64,000 bases of DNA from CAWKGV01 sp963849305 (lineage in GTDB: Bacteria > Pseudomonadota > Alphaproteobacteria > Acetobacterales > Acetobacteraceae), in the NCBI GenBank assembly GCA_963849305.1, contig CAWKGV010000006.1, forward strand, positions 372,001 through 436,000, in the 5' to 3' direction. The notes under the pieces are model-generated. The model did not search any database. It was given only the letters and a program-made list of their open reading frames with translations, and was not told the DNA's origin. A program made the translations under genes and the position numbers. Positions 56,671 to 64,000 of the stretch are shown here, piece after piece. Numbering within the stretch: position 1 is the stretch's first letter; the number at the start of each line of letters is the position of its first letter.

Positions 56671-57928
56671 ATGCCGCTGCCGGCCGACACCGACGCGACC
56701 ACCCCGAAATACCTACGCGACAAATACGCGATCGTGGGCGTGGGCGAGACCACCTATACCCGTGGCTCCGGGATGACCACGCGGGCGCTCGGCACCTGGG
56801 CGGTGCGCAACGCGATGCAGGACGCGGGGCTGAAGAACACCGACATCGACGGGATGCTGTCCTACCAGGGCGTCGATTTCCACCTTCGGCCCGATGATCG
56901 CGGGCGATCTCGGCATCCGGCTCAACTTCTACATGGACGTGTTCGGCGGCGGCTCGTCCACCGAGGCGCTGATCGGCATCGCGATCGGCGTGATCGAAGC
57001 GGGCATGTGCAAATGCGTGGCGATCTTCCGCTCGATGAACGGCTATTCCGAGGTGCGGATCGGCGGCACCGGCGCGCGCTCGGCCCCGCCGGTCTCGGGC
57101 GACATGCTGCATAGCCGGGCCTATGGCTGGCAGAGCGCGGGGCAGATGTTCGCCCCCACCTTCATGCGCCACATGTACGACTACGGCACCACACCCGAGC
57201 AGGTGGCGACGGTGAAGGTGATCCATAGCGAACACGCGTCGAACAACCCGAAGGCGCTCTATCCCAAGCGCGTCACGGTCGAAGACGTGCTGAACAGCCG
57301 CTTCATCTGCAAGCCGCTCCATCTGCTCGATTGCTGCGTGGAGACCGACAACGCCACGGCGGTCATCGTCACCAGCGCCGAACGGGCGCGCGACCTGCGC
57401 CACACCCCGGCGCTGATCCGCGGCGTGGTTGGCCGCTGCAACAAGCCGCGGCTCGACATGCACTACCAGGCGGGGCCGATCTCCACCGTCGCCGGCCATT
57501 ATGCCAAGAACATCCTCTGGCCCAATTCTGGGGTGGGACCGGAAGACATCGACGCAACCGGCGCCTATGACGCCTTCACCTTCACCAGCATGCTGCAACT
57601 TGAGGATTACGGGTTCTGTGAGAAGGGCGCGGGCGGCGCGTACGTCTCGAGCGGGATCATGCGGCTCGGGGGCGAGCGGCCGAACAACACTTCCGGCGGA
57701 CATCTATGCGAAGGCTATACGCACGGCATGAACATGGTGATCGAGAATGTCCGCCAGCTTCGCCGCGACGTGGATGATTTCTGCCCGGTCGGGCCGGACG
57801 GCAAACGACGGCACACTCATGACTATCGCGCAGGCGGCTGCCGGCAAGTGAAGGACGTGGAAGTGACGGCGAATCTCGGCTGGGCGATACCGGCGACCGG
57901 CTCGGCCATGGTCATGCGGCGCGGCTGA
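56671..57928 (+). pseudogene. SCP-x-type thiolase/acyl-CoA acetyltransferase, one frameshift
   Basis: Thiolase-like acyltransferase of the lipid-transfer (SCP2/SCP-x) branch, 418 residues after removing one base. The N-terminal AIVGVGETTYTRGSG and internal FGGGSSTEALIGIAIG, YPKRVTVEDVLNSRFI, GAYDAFTFTSMLQLEDYGFC and GGHLCEGYTHGMNMV are family strings. A TTT for TT at 56877-56879 shifts the frame after GVDF; without it the text reads GVDSTFGPMIAGDLG and runs to 57928. The GGGAGGAACC site precedes ATG 56671. The DUF35 partner follows after 14 bases, as in steroid or acyl-CoA degradation operons. A sequencing error is possible because the rest of the gene is clean. Confidence 0.82.
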
Positions 57929-57942
57929 GGGAGGACCGCACA

Positions 57943-58464
57943 ATGGCGATCAGGGCCGAGTATCTGGGCATGACCCTCACCCTCAACGACCTGGAGGTCG
58001 AGAACCTGGAGTATTTCCGCCATTGCGCGGAGCATGATTTCCATCTGCAACAATGCGGGGAGTGCCATCTGCTGCGCTATCCACCGACCACGGCCTGCCC
58101 GTGGTGCGCCAGCCCGCAGGCGCGCTGGACGCGGGTGGAGGGGAAGGGCGCGGTGCATTCCTACGGCGAGGTGCATCATGCCATCCAGCCGCAGTTCAAG
58201 ACGTTCACGCCATACATGATCCTGCTGGTCGATCTCGATACCCAAAAGGGCAAGCCCTCCGAGCACGAGGCGCTGCGCGTAGTCGGCAACCTGGCCACTC
58301 CGGACGGCACCTTGGCACCCCCCGAGGCGGTCGCGTGGGTCGGGGTCGGAACTCGCGTGCGAATGGTGTTCACCGATGTCGCGCCGTGCCTTTCGTTGCC
58401 GCAATGGACGGTTGACGAGGGCGCCGCGCAACCGGCGCGGGCGTGGCGCTACAAACAGGAGTGA
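57943..58464 (+). CDS. Zn-ribbon OB-fold protein (DUF35), thiolase partner
   Basis: Acyl-CoA-binding partner of SCP-x-type thiolases, 173 residues. The rubredoxin-like zinc ribbon has Cys pairs in LQQCGECHLLRYPPTTACPWC-type arrangement (Cys near 37, 40, 51 and 54), and the OB-fold continues with GKGAVHSYGEVHHA and VGVGTRVRMVF. ATG 57943 lies 14 bases after the thiolase stop with GGGAGGACCG ahead. The pair normally works together on one CoA ester; the substrate is unknown. Confidence 0.9.
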   Translation: MAIRAEYLGMTLTLNDLEVENLEYFRHCAEHDFHLQQCGECHLLRYPPTTACPWCASPQARWTRVEGKGAVHSYGEVHHAIQPQFKTFTPYMILLVDLDTQKGKPSEHEALRVVGNLATPDGTLAPPEAVAWVGVGTRVRMVFTDVAPCLSLPQWTVDEGAAQPARAWRYKQE

Positions 58465-58478
58465 ACGACCAGTTAGCG

Positions 58479-58524
58479 CGAACCGTACGGTTCGACGCCA
58501 GCGGCCGGCGAACCTTATGGTTGG
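58479..58524. promoter_or_regulatory. Palindromic operator-like pair upstream of cydDC
   Basis: CGAACCGTACGGTTCG at 58479-58494 is a perfect 16-base palindrome. A degenerate second copy CGAACCTTATGGTTGG lies at 58509-58524, 30 bases (about three helical turns) downstream. AACCGTACGGTT is a familiar TetR-type operator core. The site is 220-265 bases before cydD and just after the DUF35 gene. No TetR gene is adjacent. Confidence 0.5.
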
Positions 58525-58744
58525 ACGGGGGCGCCCCATTGCATTCCCTTCATGTTCACCTCACGTTTCCGTGTTGTCCAAAGTCATTTCGCCTTCAGTG
58601 CGAACTGTCGCGTCTTGCCGCGGCCGCGATCTGAACTGAAGAGGAACGCATCCTCGGCGGCCTAGGCAAGCTCGCGAAACTTTAACCCGGGCAGTTGACG
58701 CCTTCCCCTGACGCCAGGAGCGGGTCTGGACTAGTGGTGCTTGC

Positions 58745-60436
58745 ATGGCGATAGCGAAGCGGGACGGGGCCAAGGCCGCGGCGCGGGCTTGGCTCCGACG
58801 CGAAACGCGGCTCGGCGCCAAGTCCGGTCGCCCGGTCATCCTGCTGGGCCTCGCGGGCATTCTGGGGGCGATCGGCCAGGCGGCTTGTGCCGCCATCATT
58901 CTCGCCACCGCGCTCGCCGGGAACGGGCTTGCGGTCGCGCCAGTCGCGGCTTTCGCCTGCTTGGCCGTGCTGCGCGCCGGCCTCGGCTATGCCTCCGATC
59001 GCGCCGCGTTCGGCGCCGGCGCCGCCGCTCGTCGAAGGCTGCGCAGCGACGCGCTGGCCCGGCTGCTCCACGCCGGCCCTGTGGCCCTGCGCGCGCGGCA
59101 CTCGGGCGAGCTGACCGCCATTGTCGTGGATCAGGTCGAGGCCCTGGACGGCCTGTTCGCCCGCTGGGTGCCGGCCTCGGCGCTCGCCATTTGCGGGCCG
59201 GTACTGGTCGCGATCGCCGCGGCCTGCATTGACCCCCGCGCGGCCGCGCTACTCGTCATCTGCGGCCTGCTGGTCCCGGTGGCGATGGCAGTCGCCGGAA
59301 TCGGCGCGGCCGCCGCCTCGCGCCGGCAGTTCGTGGCCCTGGCGCGCTTGCAGGCCCGCTTCCTCGACCGGGTGCGCGGCATCGCCACCATCATCGCCTA
59401 CGGCCGTGCGGAGGACGAGGCCGCCTCGCTCGCCGGCGCGGCCGCCGAGCTGCGCCGGCGTACCATGCGGGTGCTTCGGGTCGCGTTCCTCTCCTCGGCC
59501 GCGCTCGACCTTGCCGCCGCGGCGGCGCTGGTGCTGCTCGCGCTCCGCTATGGCCTGGCGATCCTGGCACACCGCTTGACCGACCCGGCGGCGGCGTTGT
59601 TCGTCCTGTTGTTGGTCCCCGAGTTCTTCGCCCCGGTTCGCGGCTTCGCCACCGCCTATCAAGACCGGCTCCAAGCCGCCGGCGCCGCCGATGCGCTGGT
59701 GGCGCTGCCACCCCCGCCCGAGCCCGCGAGACCCCGCGAGGTGCGGACAGTCGCCGCGCACGGCGTTAGCGTGGCATTCGAGACCGTTCGCCTCACCTGG
59801 GACGCCGCGCGCGGGCCGGCGCTGGACGGGCTAAGCTTTCGCGTACCAGCCGGGGAGACGCTGGTGCTCGCGGGACCATCGGGCGCCGGCAAGTCCACCG
59901 TGATCGAAATCCTGCTCGGCTTCGTGCGTCCCGACAGCGGCCGGGTGAGCATCAACGGGGCCGACATCGCCGAGCTGGTGCCGCAGGCGCTCTCACGCCT
60001 GACCGCCTGGATCGGCCAACGCCCGGTGTTGTTCGCGGCCACGATCCGCGACAACGTCCGCTTCGCCCGCCCGGAGGCCACCGAGGCCGAGGTGGAAGAG
60101 GCCGCGCTCACCGCCCGCGTGACCGAATTCGCCGCAGGATTACCGGCGGGGCTCGATACCATGGTAGGCGAGGGCGGCTACGGCCTCTCGGGCGGGCAAG
60201 CGCAGCGCGTGGCGATCGCGCGTGCCTTCCTGAAGAACGCGCCGCTGCTGCTGCTCGATGAACCCACCGCCCATCTGGACCCTGCGACTGAGGCGGATGT
60301 GCTCGAGAGCCTGCGCCGGCTGTCGCTGGGCCGGACCGTGATCCTGGCGAGCCACTCGGCGGCGGCCTCGGCCTTCGCTGGGCGGCGGCTCGATATCCGG
60401 CACGGGCGCGCGGTGCCGGCGCGCGAGACCGCATGA
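58745..60436 (+). CDS. cydD: Thiol reductant ABC exporter subunit CydD
   Basis: ABC half-exporter needed for cytochrome bd assembly by export of cysteine or glutathione, 563 residues. The membrane domain spans ~35-320. The ATPase shows Walker A GPSGAGKSTVIEI, LSGGQAQRVAIARAFL, Walker B LLLLDEPTAHLD and H-loop SHSAA. ATG 58745 begins the family-like MAIAKRDGAKAAARAWL. The 3' end overlaps cydC by 4 bases. CydAB are not in the window. Confidence 0.9.
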   Translation: MAIAKRDGAKAAARAWLRRETRLGAKSGRPVILLGLAGILGAIGQAACAAIILATALAGNGLAVAPVAAFACLAVLRAGLGYASDRAAFGAGAAARRRLRSDALARLLHAGPVALRARHSGELTAIVVDQVEALDGLFARWVPASALAICGPVLVAIAAACIDPRAAALLVICGLLVPVAMAVAGIGAAAASRRQFVALARLQARFLDRVRGIATIIAYGRAEDEAASLAGAAAELRRRTMRVLRVAFLSSAALDLAAAAALVLLALRYGLAILAHRLTDPAAALFVLLLVPEFFAPVRGFATAYQDRLQAAGAADALVALPPPPEPARPREVRTVAAHGVSVAFETVRLTWDAARGPALDGLSFRVPAGETLVLAGPSGAGKSTVIEILLGFVRPDSGRVSINGADIAELVPQALSRLTAWIGQRPVLFAATIRDNVRFARPEATEAEVEEAALTARVTEFAAGLPAGLDTMVGEGGYGLSGGQAQRVAIARAFLKNAPLLLLDEPTAHLDPATEADVLESLRRLSLGRTVILASHSAAASAFAGRRLDIRHGRAVPARETA

Positions 60437-62067
60437 GGGATCTCGGGCGGATCCTCTGGCTCTGGCGCGGGCGGGCGCTTTGGCTGCTGCTCGGGCTGGT
60501 CATTTCGCTCGCCGCGGTGTCCGCGGGCGTGGGGCTGATGGCGGTCTCCGGAACCGTGATTGGCGCGGCCGTCATCTCCAGCGTGCTGGCGGCGCCGCTG
60601 GTGCTCCGATGGCTGGGCGTGGCGCGGGTGGTGTTGCGCTACTTCGAGCGCGCGCTCACTCATGAGGCCACATTCCGGGCACTCGCCGATCTCCGGGTGT
60701 GGTTCTTCCGTGGCCTGGCGCGCAGCGCGGCCGGCGGGCTCGGATTCCGCCAGGCGGGCGACGCGCTCGCGCGCCTAGTTGGGGACATTGAGGCGCTTGA
60801 CGGGCTTTATCTGCGCATCCTGATACCGCTGGCCAGCGCGGTACTGCTGCTGCCGGGCCTCGTCGCGTTGCTGGTCGTCTGGATGCACGGGGCGGCGGTC
60901 GCGGTCGTGGTAGGCGCGCTGTTCGCGCTGGCCGCCTTCGCCCTGCCCTGGATCGCCGCACGGGCCACGGTCGCGACCGGCGAGCGGCTAGCCGTCGCCG
61001 CTGGCGGGGTAAGGATCGCGGCACTGGATGCGCTCACGGGTTTGCGCGAGGTGCGCGCGTTCGGTGCTGAGGGGCGGATGCTCGCGGCGGTGCAGGCGCG
61101 TGAAGCCGCGCTCTTGTCGGCGCAACGCGAGGTGACCGCCCGGACCGCGTTGGCCGGTGCCGGGTCCATGCTCTGCGCTCAGGCAGCGGTTCTGGCGGTG
61201 CTGATCGCGGCCGGCGCGAACCCGGTCGGGGCAGTCGCCGCGGCGTTCCTGACCGTGGCCGCATTCGAAGCGGTTGGCGGCCTGCCGCGCGCCGGCGCAC
61301 TGGCCGGCCATGCCGCCGCCGCCGCCAGTCGTGTCCTGGAGGCTGCCGAGGCGCCCGCCGTTGTTCCCGACCCTACCCACGCGGCTGCCCTGCCGGCCGG
61401 TGCCGGACTCCGCTTCGAGGGCGTGCGGTTCCGCTGGCAGGCGGATCATCCGCCGGTCTTCGACGGGCTGACGTTGGAGGTTCCGGCGGGCGCGCACGTG
61501 GCCCTGCTCGGGCCTTCCGGAGCGGGGAAGTCCACCTTGGCCGCGCTCGCCCTCAAGCTGATCGCGCCGCAACAGGGCCGCGTGACGCTGGGCGGCACCG
61601 ACATCGCGCGCTTACCGGCGGCCGGACTGCGCGCGCGCATCGGTTGGCTGAGCCAGGCCACGCACCTGTTCGACGACACCATCCGCGCGAACCTGCTTCT
61701 GGCCCGGCCCAAGGCCGACGAGGCCGCTCTCTGGGCGGCGCTGGAAGCAGCGCGCATCGGCGATACGGTCAGCGCCTTGCCCGACGGGCTCGACACCTGG
61801 GTGGGCGAGGGCGGGGCGCGCTTCTCGGGCGGGCAGGCCCGCCGCCTGGTGCTAGCTCGGGCGCTGCTGTCGCCGGCGCCGATCCTGATCCTGGACGAAC
61901 CGTGCGCCGGGCTGGACGCCGAGACCGAACGCGCATTCCTCGCGACACTGAACGAGGCAACCCAGGGCCGCACCGTCATCCTGATCGCCCATCGCCTTAC
62001 CGGCGTGGAGCAACTCGACCGCATCTGGCGGCTGTCGGGAGGACGTGCCGTGGCGGCGGCGGGGTAG
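60433..62067 (+). CDS. cydC: Thiol reductant ABC exporter subunit CydC
   Basis: Partner half-exporter, 544 residues. The N-terminal membrane domain (LWLWRGRALWLLLGLVISLAAV, VVLRYFERALTHEATFRALADLRVWFF in pieces) is typical of CydC. The ATPase has Walker A GPSGAGKSTLAAL, FSGGQARRLVLARALL, Walker B ILILDEPCAGLD and H-loop AHRLTG. Translationally coupled to cydD by a 4-base overlap. Confidence 0.9.
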   Translation: MRDLGRILWLWRGRALWLLLGLVISLAAVSAGVGLMAVSGTVIGAAVISSVLAAPLVLRWLGVARVVLRYFERALTHEATFRALADLRVWFFRGLARSAAGGLGFRQAGDALARLVGDIEALDGLYLRILIPLASAVLLLPGLVALLVVWMHGAAVAVVVGALFALAAFALPWIAARATVATGERLAVAAGGVRIAALDALTGLREVRAFGAEGRMLAAVQAREAALLSAQREVTARTALAGAGSMLCAQAAVLAVLIAAGANPVGAVAAAFLTVAAFEAVGGLPRAGALAGHAAAAASRVLEAAEAPAVVPDPTHAAALPAGAGLRFEGVRFRWQADHPPVFDGLTLEVPAGAHVALLGPSGAGKSTLAALALKLIAPQQGRVTLGGTDIARLPAAGLRARIGWLSQATHLFDDTIRANLLLARPKADEAALWAALEAARIGDTVSALPDGLDTWVGEGGARFSGGQARRLVLARALLSPAPILILDEPCAGLDAETERAFLATLNEATQGRTVILIAHRLTGVEQLDRIWRLSGGRAVAAAG

Positions 62068-62182
62068 ACCAGGCTTTGCGTTTCGGCTTTAAACCCAAAC
62101 CCGGCTTTTGACCCAGAGCAGGTGAGCGGACGCGCCAACCGGCATAGCGTCACTCACCCCTCGGATCGTGCTCTCACTAGGT

Positions 62183-63883
62183 TCAGTAGATCAGAACGCT
62201 GTCCCAAAATGCACACTTATGCGCCGCAGCGAACGCCGCGTCGGTAAACGTCGACAGATTTGGCACATTCTCGGAGAGGTATTGAGCCGAATCGGAGCCT
62301 TCGTAGCGCGGCCAAAAAGGCTGGCTAGCCCCCGAATTCGGATCGCCGGCATACATGAAGCTTGTCCAGGCACCCACTAGCTCGTCCGAGAGCACATGCT
62401 CTTGCGCGGTGAGCGGGTGTGGCTTTCCCAAAGGTCCTCCATGCCAGTATGGGAACAAGAACTGGATGTCGATGGTATGGGCTGCACCGTGGGGGAAGCT
62501 CAATGGAGGGAAGTACCAAGGCGCGTTCCGGTCATCGAACTCATAGGCGTAGAGCGGCACCAGCTTGGACACCAGCTGATTGAGGTGGCGAGCCCGGCAA
62601 GCAGTCGGATCCGTGCCGACTGCGACGTAGGCGAGGCTGGGGCTCGCATAGGCGCTGAGCGGATACTGGGCCAGAACCGCAGCAGCTGTCCCCGCTGGGT
62701 AGTTAGGCGGGCCGCCGCTCGCCCCTGCGGGGCCACTATAAGTAGTGGTTACTAGGTTCTCGTATTGTGAGGCCGTTAAAGGACCAAAAAACAGTTCGTT
62801 GATACTGGCAGTAAAGGCTCCCTCATCCTCGACTGTCCCATTCATAATTGGCATGGTATTGAAGTTGCCGGTGGTCCAGGCCGTGTCACCCGGAATGGGC
62901 AGGATTGTGCCGTCCACCATCAAGCCCGTTACGTAAGGCCCGTTAGCAGTAGCTGTTCCTTGAAGGGCGAGAATTTGCTGGACCGTTAGCGCCCGCAGAC
63001 ATGCAGCGGTCGCCGCGGTCGCATCAGAGGCGCAACCGGCGGCGGTCCCGAAATTCGTGCCGTTGGTTTCCGCCAGGCTCAGTGGAGCAACCGTGAGCAA
63101 GGGCCCGCTTTCGAAGATCGCTCGGTGGAACAGGCCCGCGCTTGCCGGCGAGATCACATTGGCGGCGGTGCTGGTCGCTCCGGCAGATTGGCCGCCGACC
63201 GTGACGTTGCCGGGGTCGCCGCCGAAGGCGGCAATATTGCTCTGCACCCATTTGAGAGCGGCCTGCTGGTCCATGAGACCGTAATTGCCGAATGGATGAT
63301 TTTCGGCATCTATCGCGGGGTGCGCAAAATAGCCGAGGAGGCCGAGGCGGTAGTTGATCGTGACGACAACCGTGGGCCCTGCCGGCCCTCCTTTGGCAAG
63401 CTTGCTTGCGTTATAGTCGTTGCTCTCGCCGTCAACCAGCCCGCCGCCATGGATCCAGAGCAGGACCGGGTATTTCCCTGCTCCCTGAGGAGGACCAAGC
63501 GCGGTCGTGAAGACGTTTAAATAGAGACAGTCTTCCGTATCGCTCACCGGGCCCGCAAACACCCCGAGTTCCGTGATCTGCGGGCAGGTGTTGCCGAACT
63601 TGGTAGCGTCCAGGGGCTGCGTCCAGGACGCAGGAGGCTGGGGCGGTTGCCAGCGCAAAGCTCCGACAGGCGGAGCCGCGTAAGGGATGCCGAGGAATTC
63701 CATCACGCCGTGCTTGACGAAACCCTGAACTGGACCGTCGCTGGAATAGACGGTTGGTCCACTGGCCGTTGCAGGTGTAGATTGATCTTGGGAACCTGCG
63801 CGCGCAATGCCGCTGCCAGCCACGGCTGAGCCGAGCAAGACAATGGCGGCCATCAACTGCCATCGCCGAAGTGCAGTATCCAT
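62183..63883 (-). CDS. Secreted type-B carboxylesterase/lipase
   Basis: Alpha/beta hydrolase of the carboxylesterase type-B (COesterase) family, 566 residues. A signal peptide is clear (LMAAIVLLGSAVAGSGIARA, cleavage about residue 30). GIPYAAPPVGALRW, EDCLYLNVFTT and the nucleophile GGQSAGATST (Ser near 235) are family hallmarks; the acidic residue is in VEDEGAFT and the His in GAAHTIDIQFLF. Cys pairs likely form disulfides, as expected for an exported protein. It stands alone, convergent with cydC. The substrate (ester, lipid or polyester) is unknown. Confidence 0.92.
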   Translation of the reverse strand: MDTALRRWQLMAAIVLLGSAVAGSGIARAGSQDQSTPATASGPTVYSSDGPVQGFVKHGVMEFLGIPYAAPPVGALRWQPPQPPASWTQPLDATKFGNTCPQITELGVFAGPVSDTEDCLYLNVFTTALGPPQGAGKYPVLLWIHGGGLVDGESNDYNASKLAKGGPAGPTVVVTINYRLGLLGYFAHPAIDAENHPFGNYGLMDQQAALKWVQSNIAAFGGDPGNVTVGGQSAGATSTAANVISPASAGLFHRAIFESGPLLTVAPLSLAETNGTNFGTAAGCASDATAATAACLRALTVQQILALQGTATANGPYVTGLMVDGTILPIPGDTAWTTGNFNTMPIMNGTVEDEGAFTASINELFFGPLTASQYENLVTTTYSGPAGASGGPPNYPAGTAAAVLAQYPLSAYASPSLAYVAVGTDPTACRARHLNQLVSKLVPLYAYEFDDRNAPWYFPPLSFPHGAAHTIDIQFLFPYWHGGPLGKPHPLTAQEHVLSDELVGAWTSFMYAGDPNSGASQPFWPRYEGSDSAQYLSENVPNLSTFTDAAFAAAHKCAFWDSVLIY

Positions 63884-64000
63884 TGCTATTCCTCCCCGAA
63901 TTGCATGACCGACTTTTATGTTGACGAACCTTACGGCCTATGAATTGACGGAACTCCTCACTTCGCGGCGATTATTAAACTGACGAGTCACAAGACCGCG

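Overview
The window is GC-rich, densely coded chromosome from an alphaproteobacterium. The RsfS-NadD-ProA block, the LptF-LptG-LptD-SurA-RsmA block, GluQRS, CydDC and long overlapping operons fit Acetobacteraceae/Rhodospirillales best. The placement is inferred from gene content; no rRNA or tRNA marker was seen.

The left end (1-10.5 kb) is a damaged accessory region. It starts with a patatin-like phospholipase cut by the window edge. Next comes an in-frame scar joining the start of a SAM-domain adenylate cyclase to the last residues of a 3-hydroxybutyrate dehydrogenase. A metallophosphoesterase with one frameshift follows. Then a mosaic holds an IS630 transposase remnant, a copy of part of the 9-kb patatin gene with an 18-bp tandem duplication, and a TadA gene without its 5' end. 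From 3.7 to 10.5 kb lies a cyclic-nucleotide signalling island: an MscS-type channel with a cyclic-nucleotide-binding domain, a class III adenylate cyclase fused to an AAA ATPase and TPRs (two frameshifts), and convergent to it a cyclic-nucleotide-binding patatin phospholipase (about five frameshifts). One enzyme that should make cAMP sits between two membrane-acting cAMP receptors; this is the most unusual combination in the window.

From 10.8 to 18.3 kb are a winged-helix/TolB-like/TPR regulator, a GNAT acetyltransferase, a giant fused double ABC exporter, a PrlF-YhaV toxin-antitoxin pair and a MaoC-like dehydratase. An FAD-linked oxidase and a type III polyketide synthase/methyltransferase/FAD oxidoreductase trio (18.4-22.8 kb) lead into the envelope block lptF-lptG-lptD-surA-rsmA (22.9-29.7 kb), which lacks the pdxA often found between surA and rsmA.

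From 29.7 to 40 kb are a five-gene peptide-type ABC importer on the minus strand, a divergent regulator with two TetR DNA-binding domains, a luciferase-like monooxygenase and an acyl-CoA ligase. From 40.2 to 47.5 kb a sugar-catabolic operon encodes an HpcH/HpaI aldolase, a D-2-hydroxyacid dehydrogenase, a sugar-type ABC binding protein, two permeases and a D-apionate-lactonase-like enzyme, with no ABC ATPase. REP-like repeats lie in its gaps.

From 48 to 56.4 kb are an orphan TRAP binding protein in operon with a PAS-GGDEF-EAL enzyme, a small lipoprotein, a carboxylesterase, GluQRS, and RsfS-NadD-ProA. The right end holds a frameshifted thiolase with its DUF35 partner, CydD-CydC, and a secreted type-B carboxylesterase.

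Several otherwise complete genes each carry a single extra base, mostly in or next to a short homopolymer. These may be sequencing errors or real lesions, so they are annotated as frameshifted and the doubt is stated.
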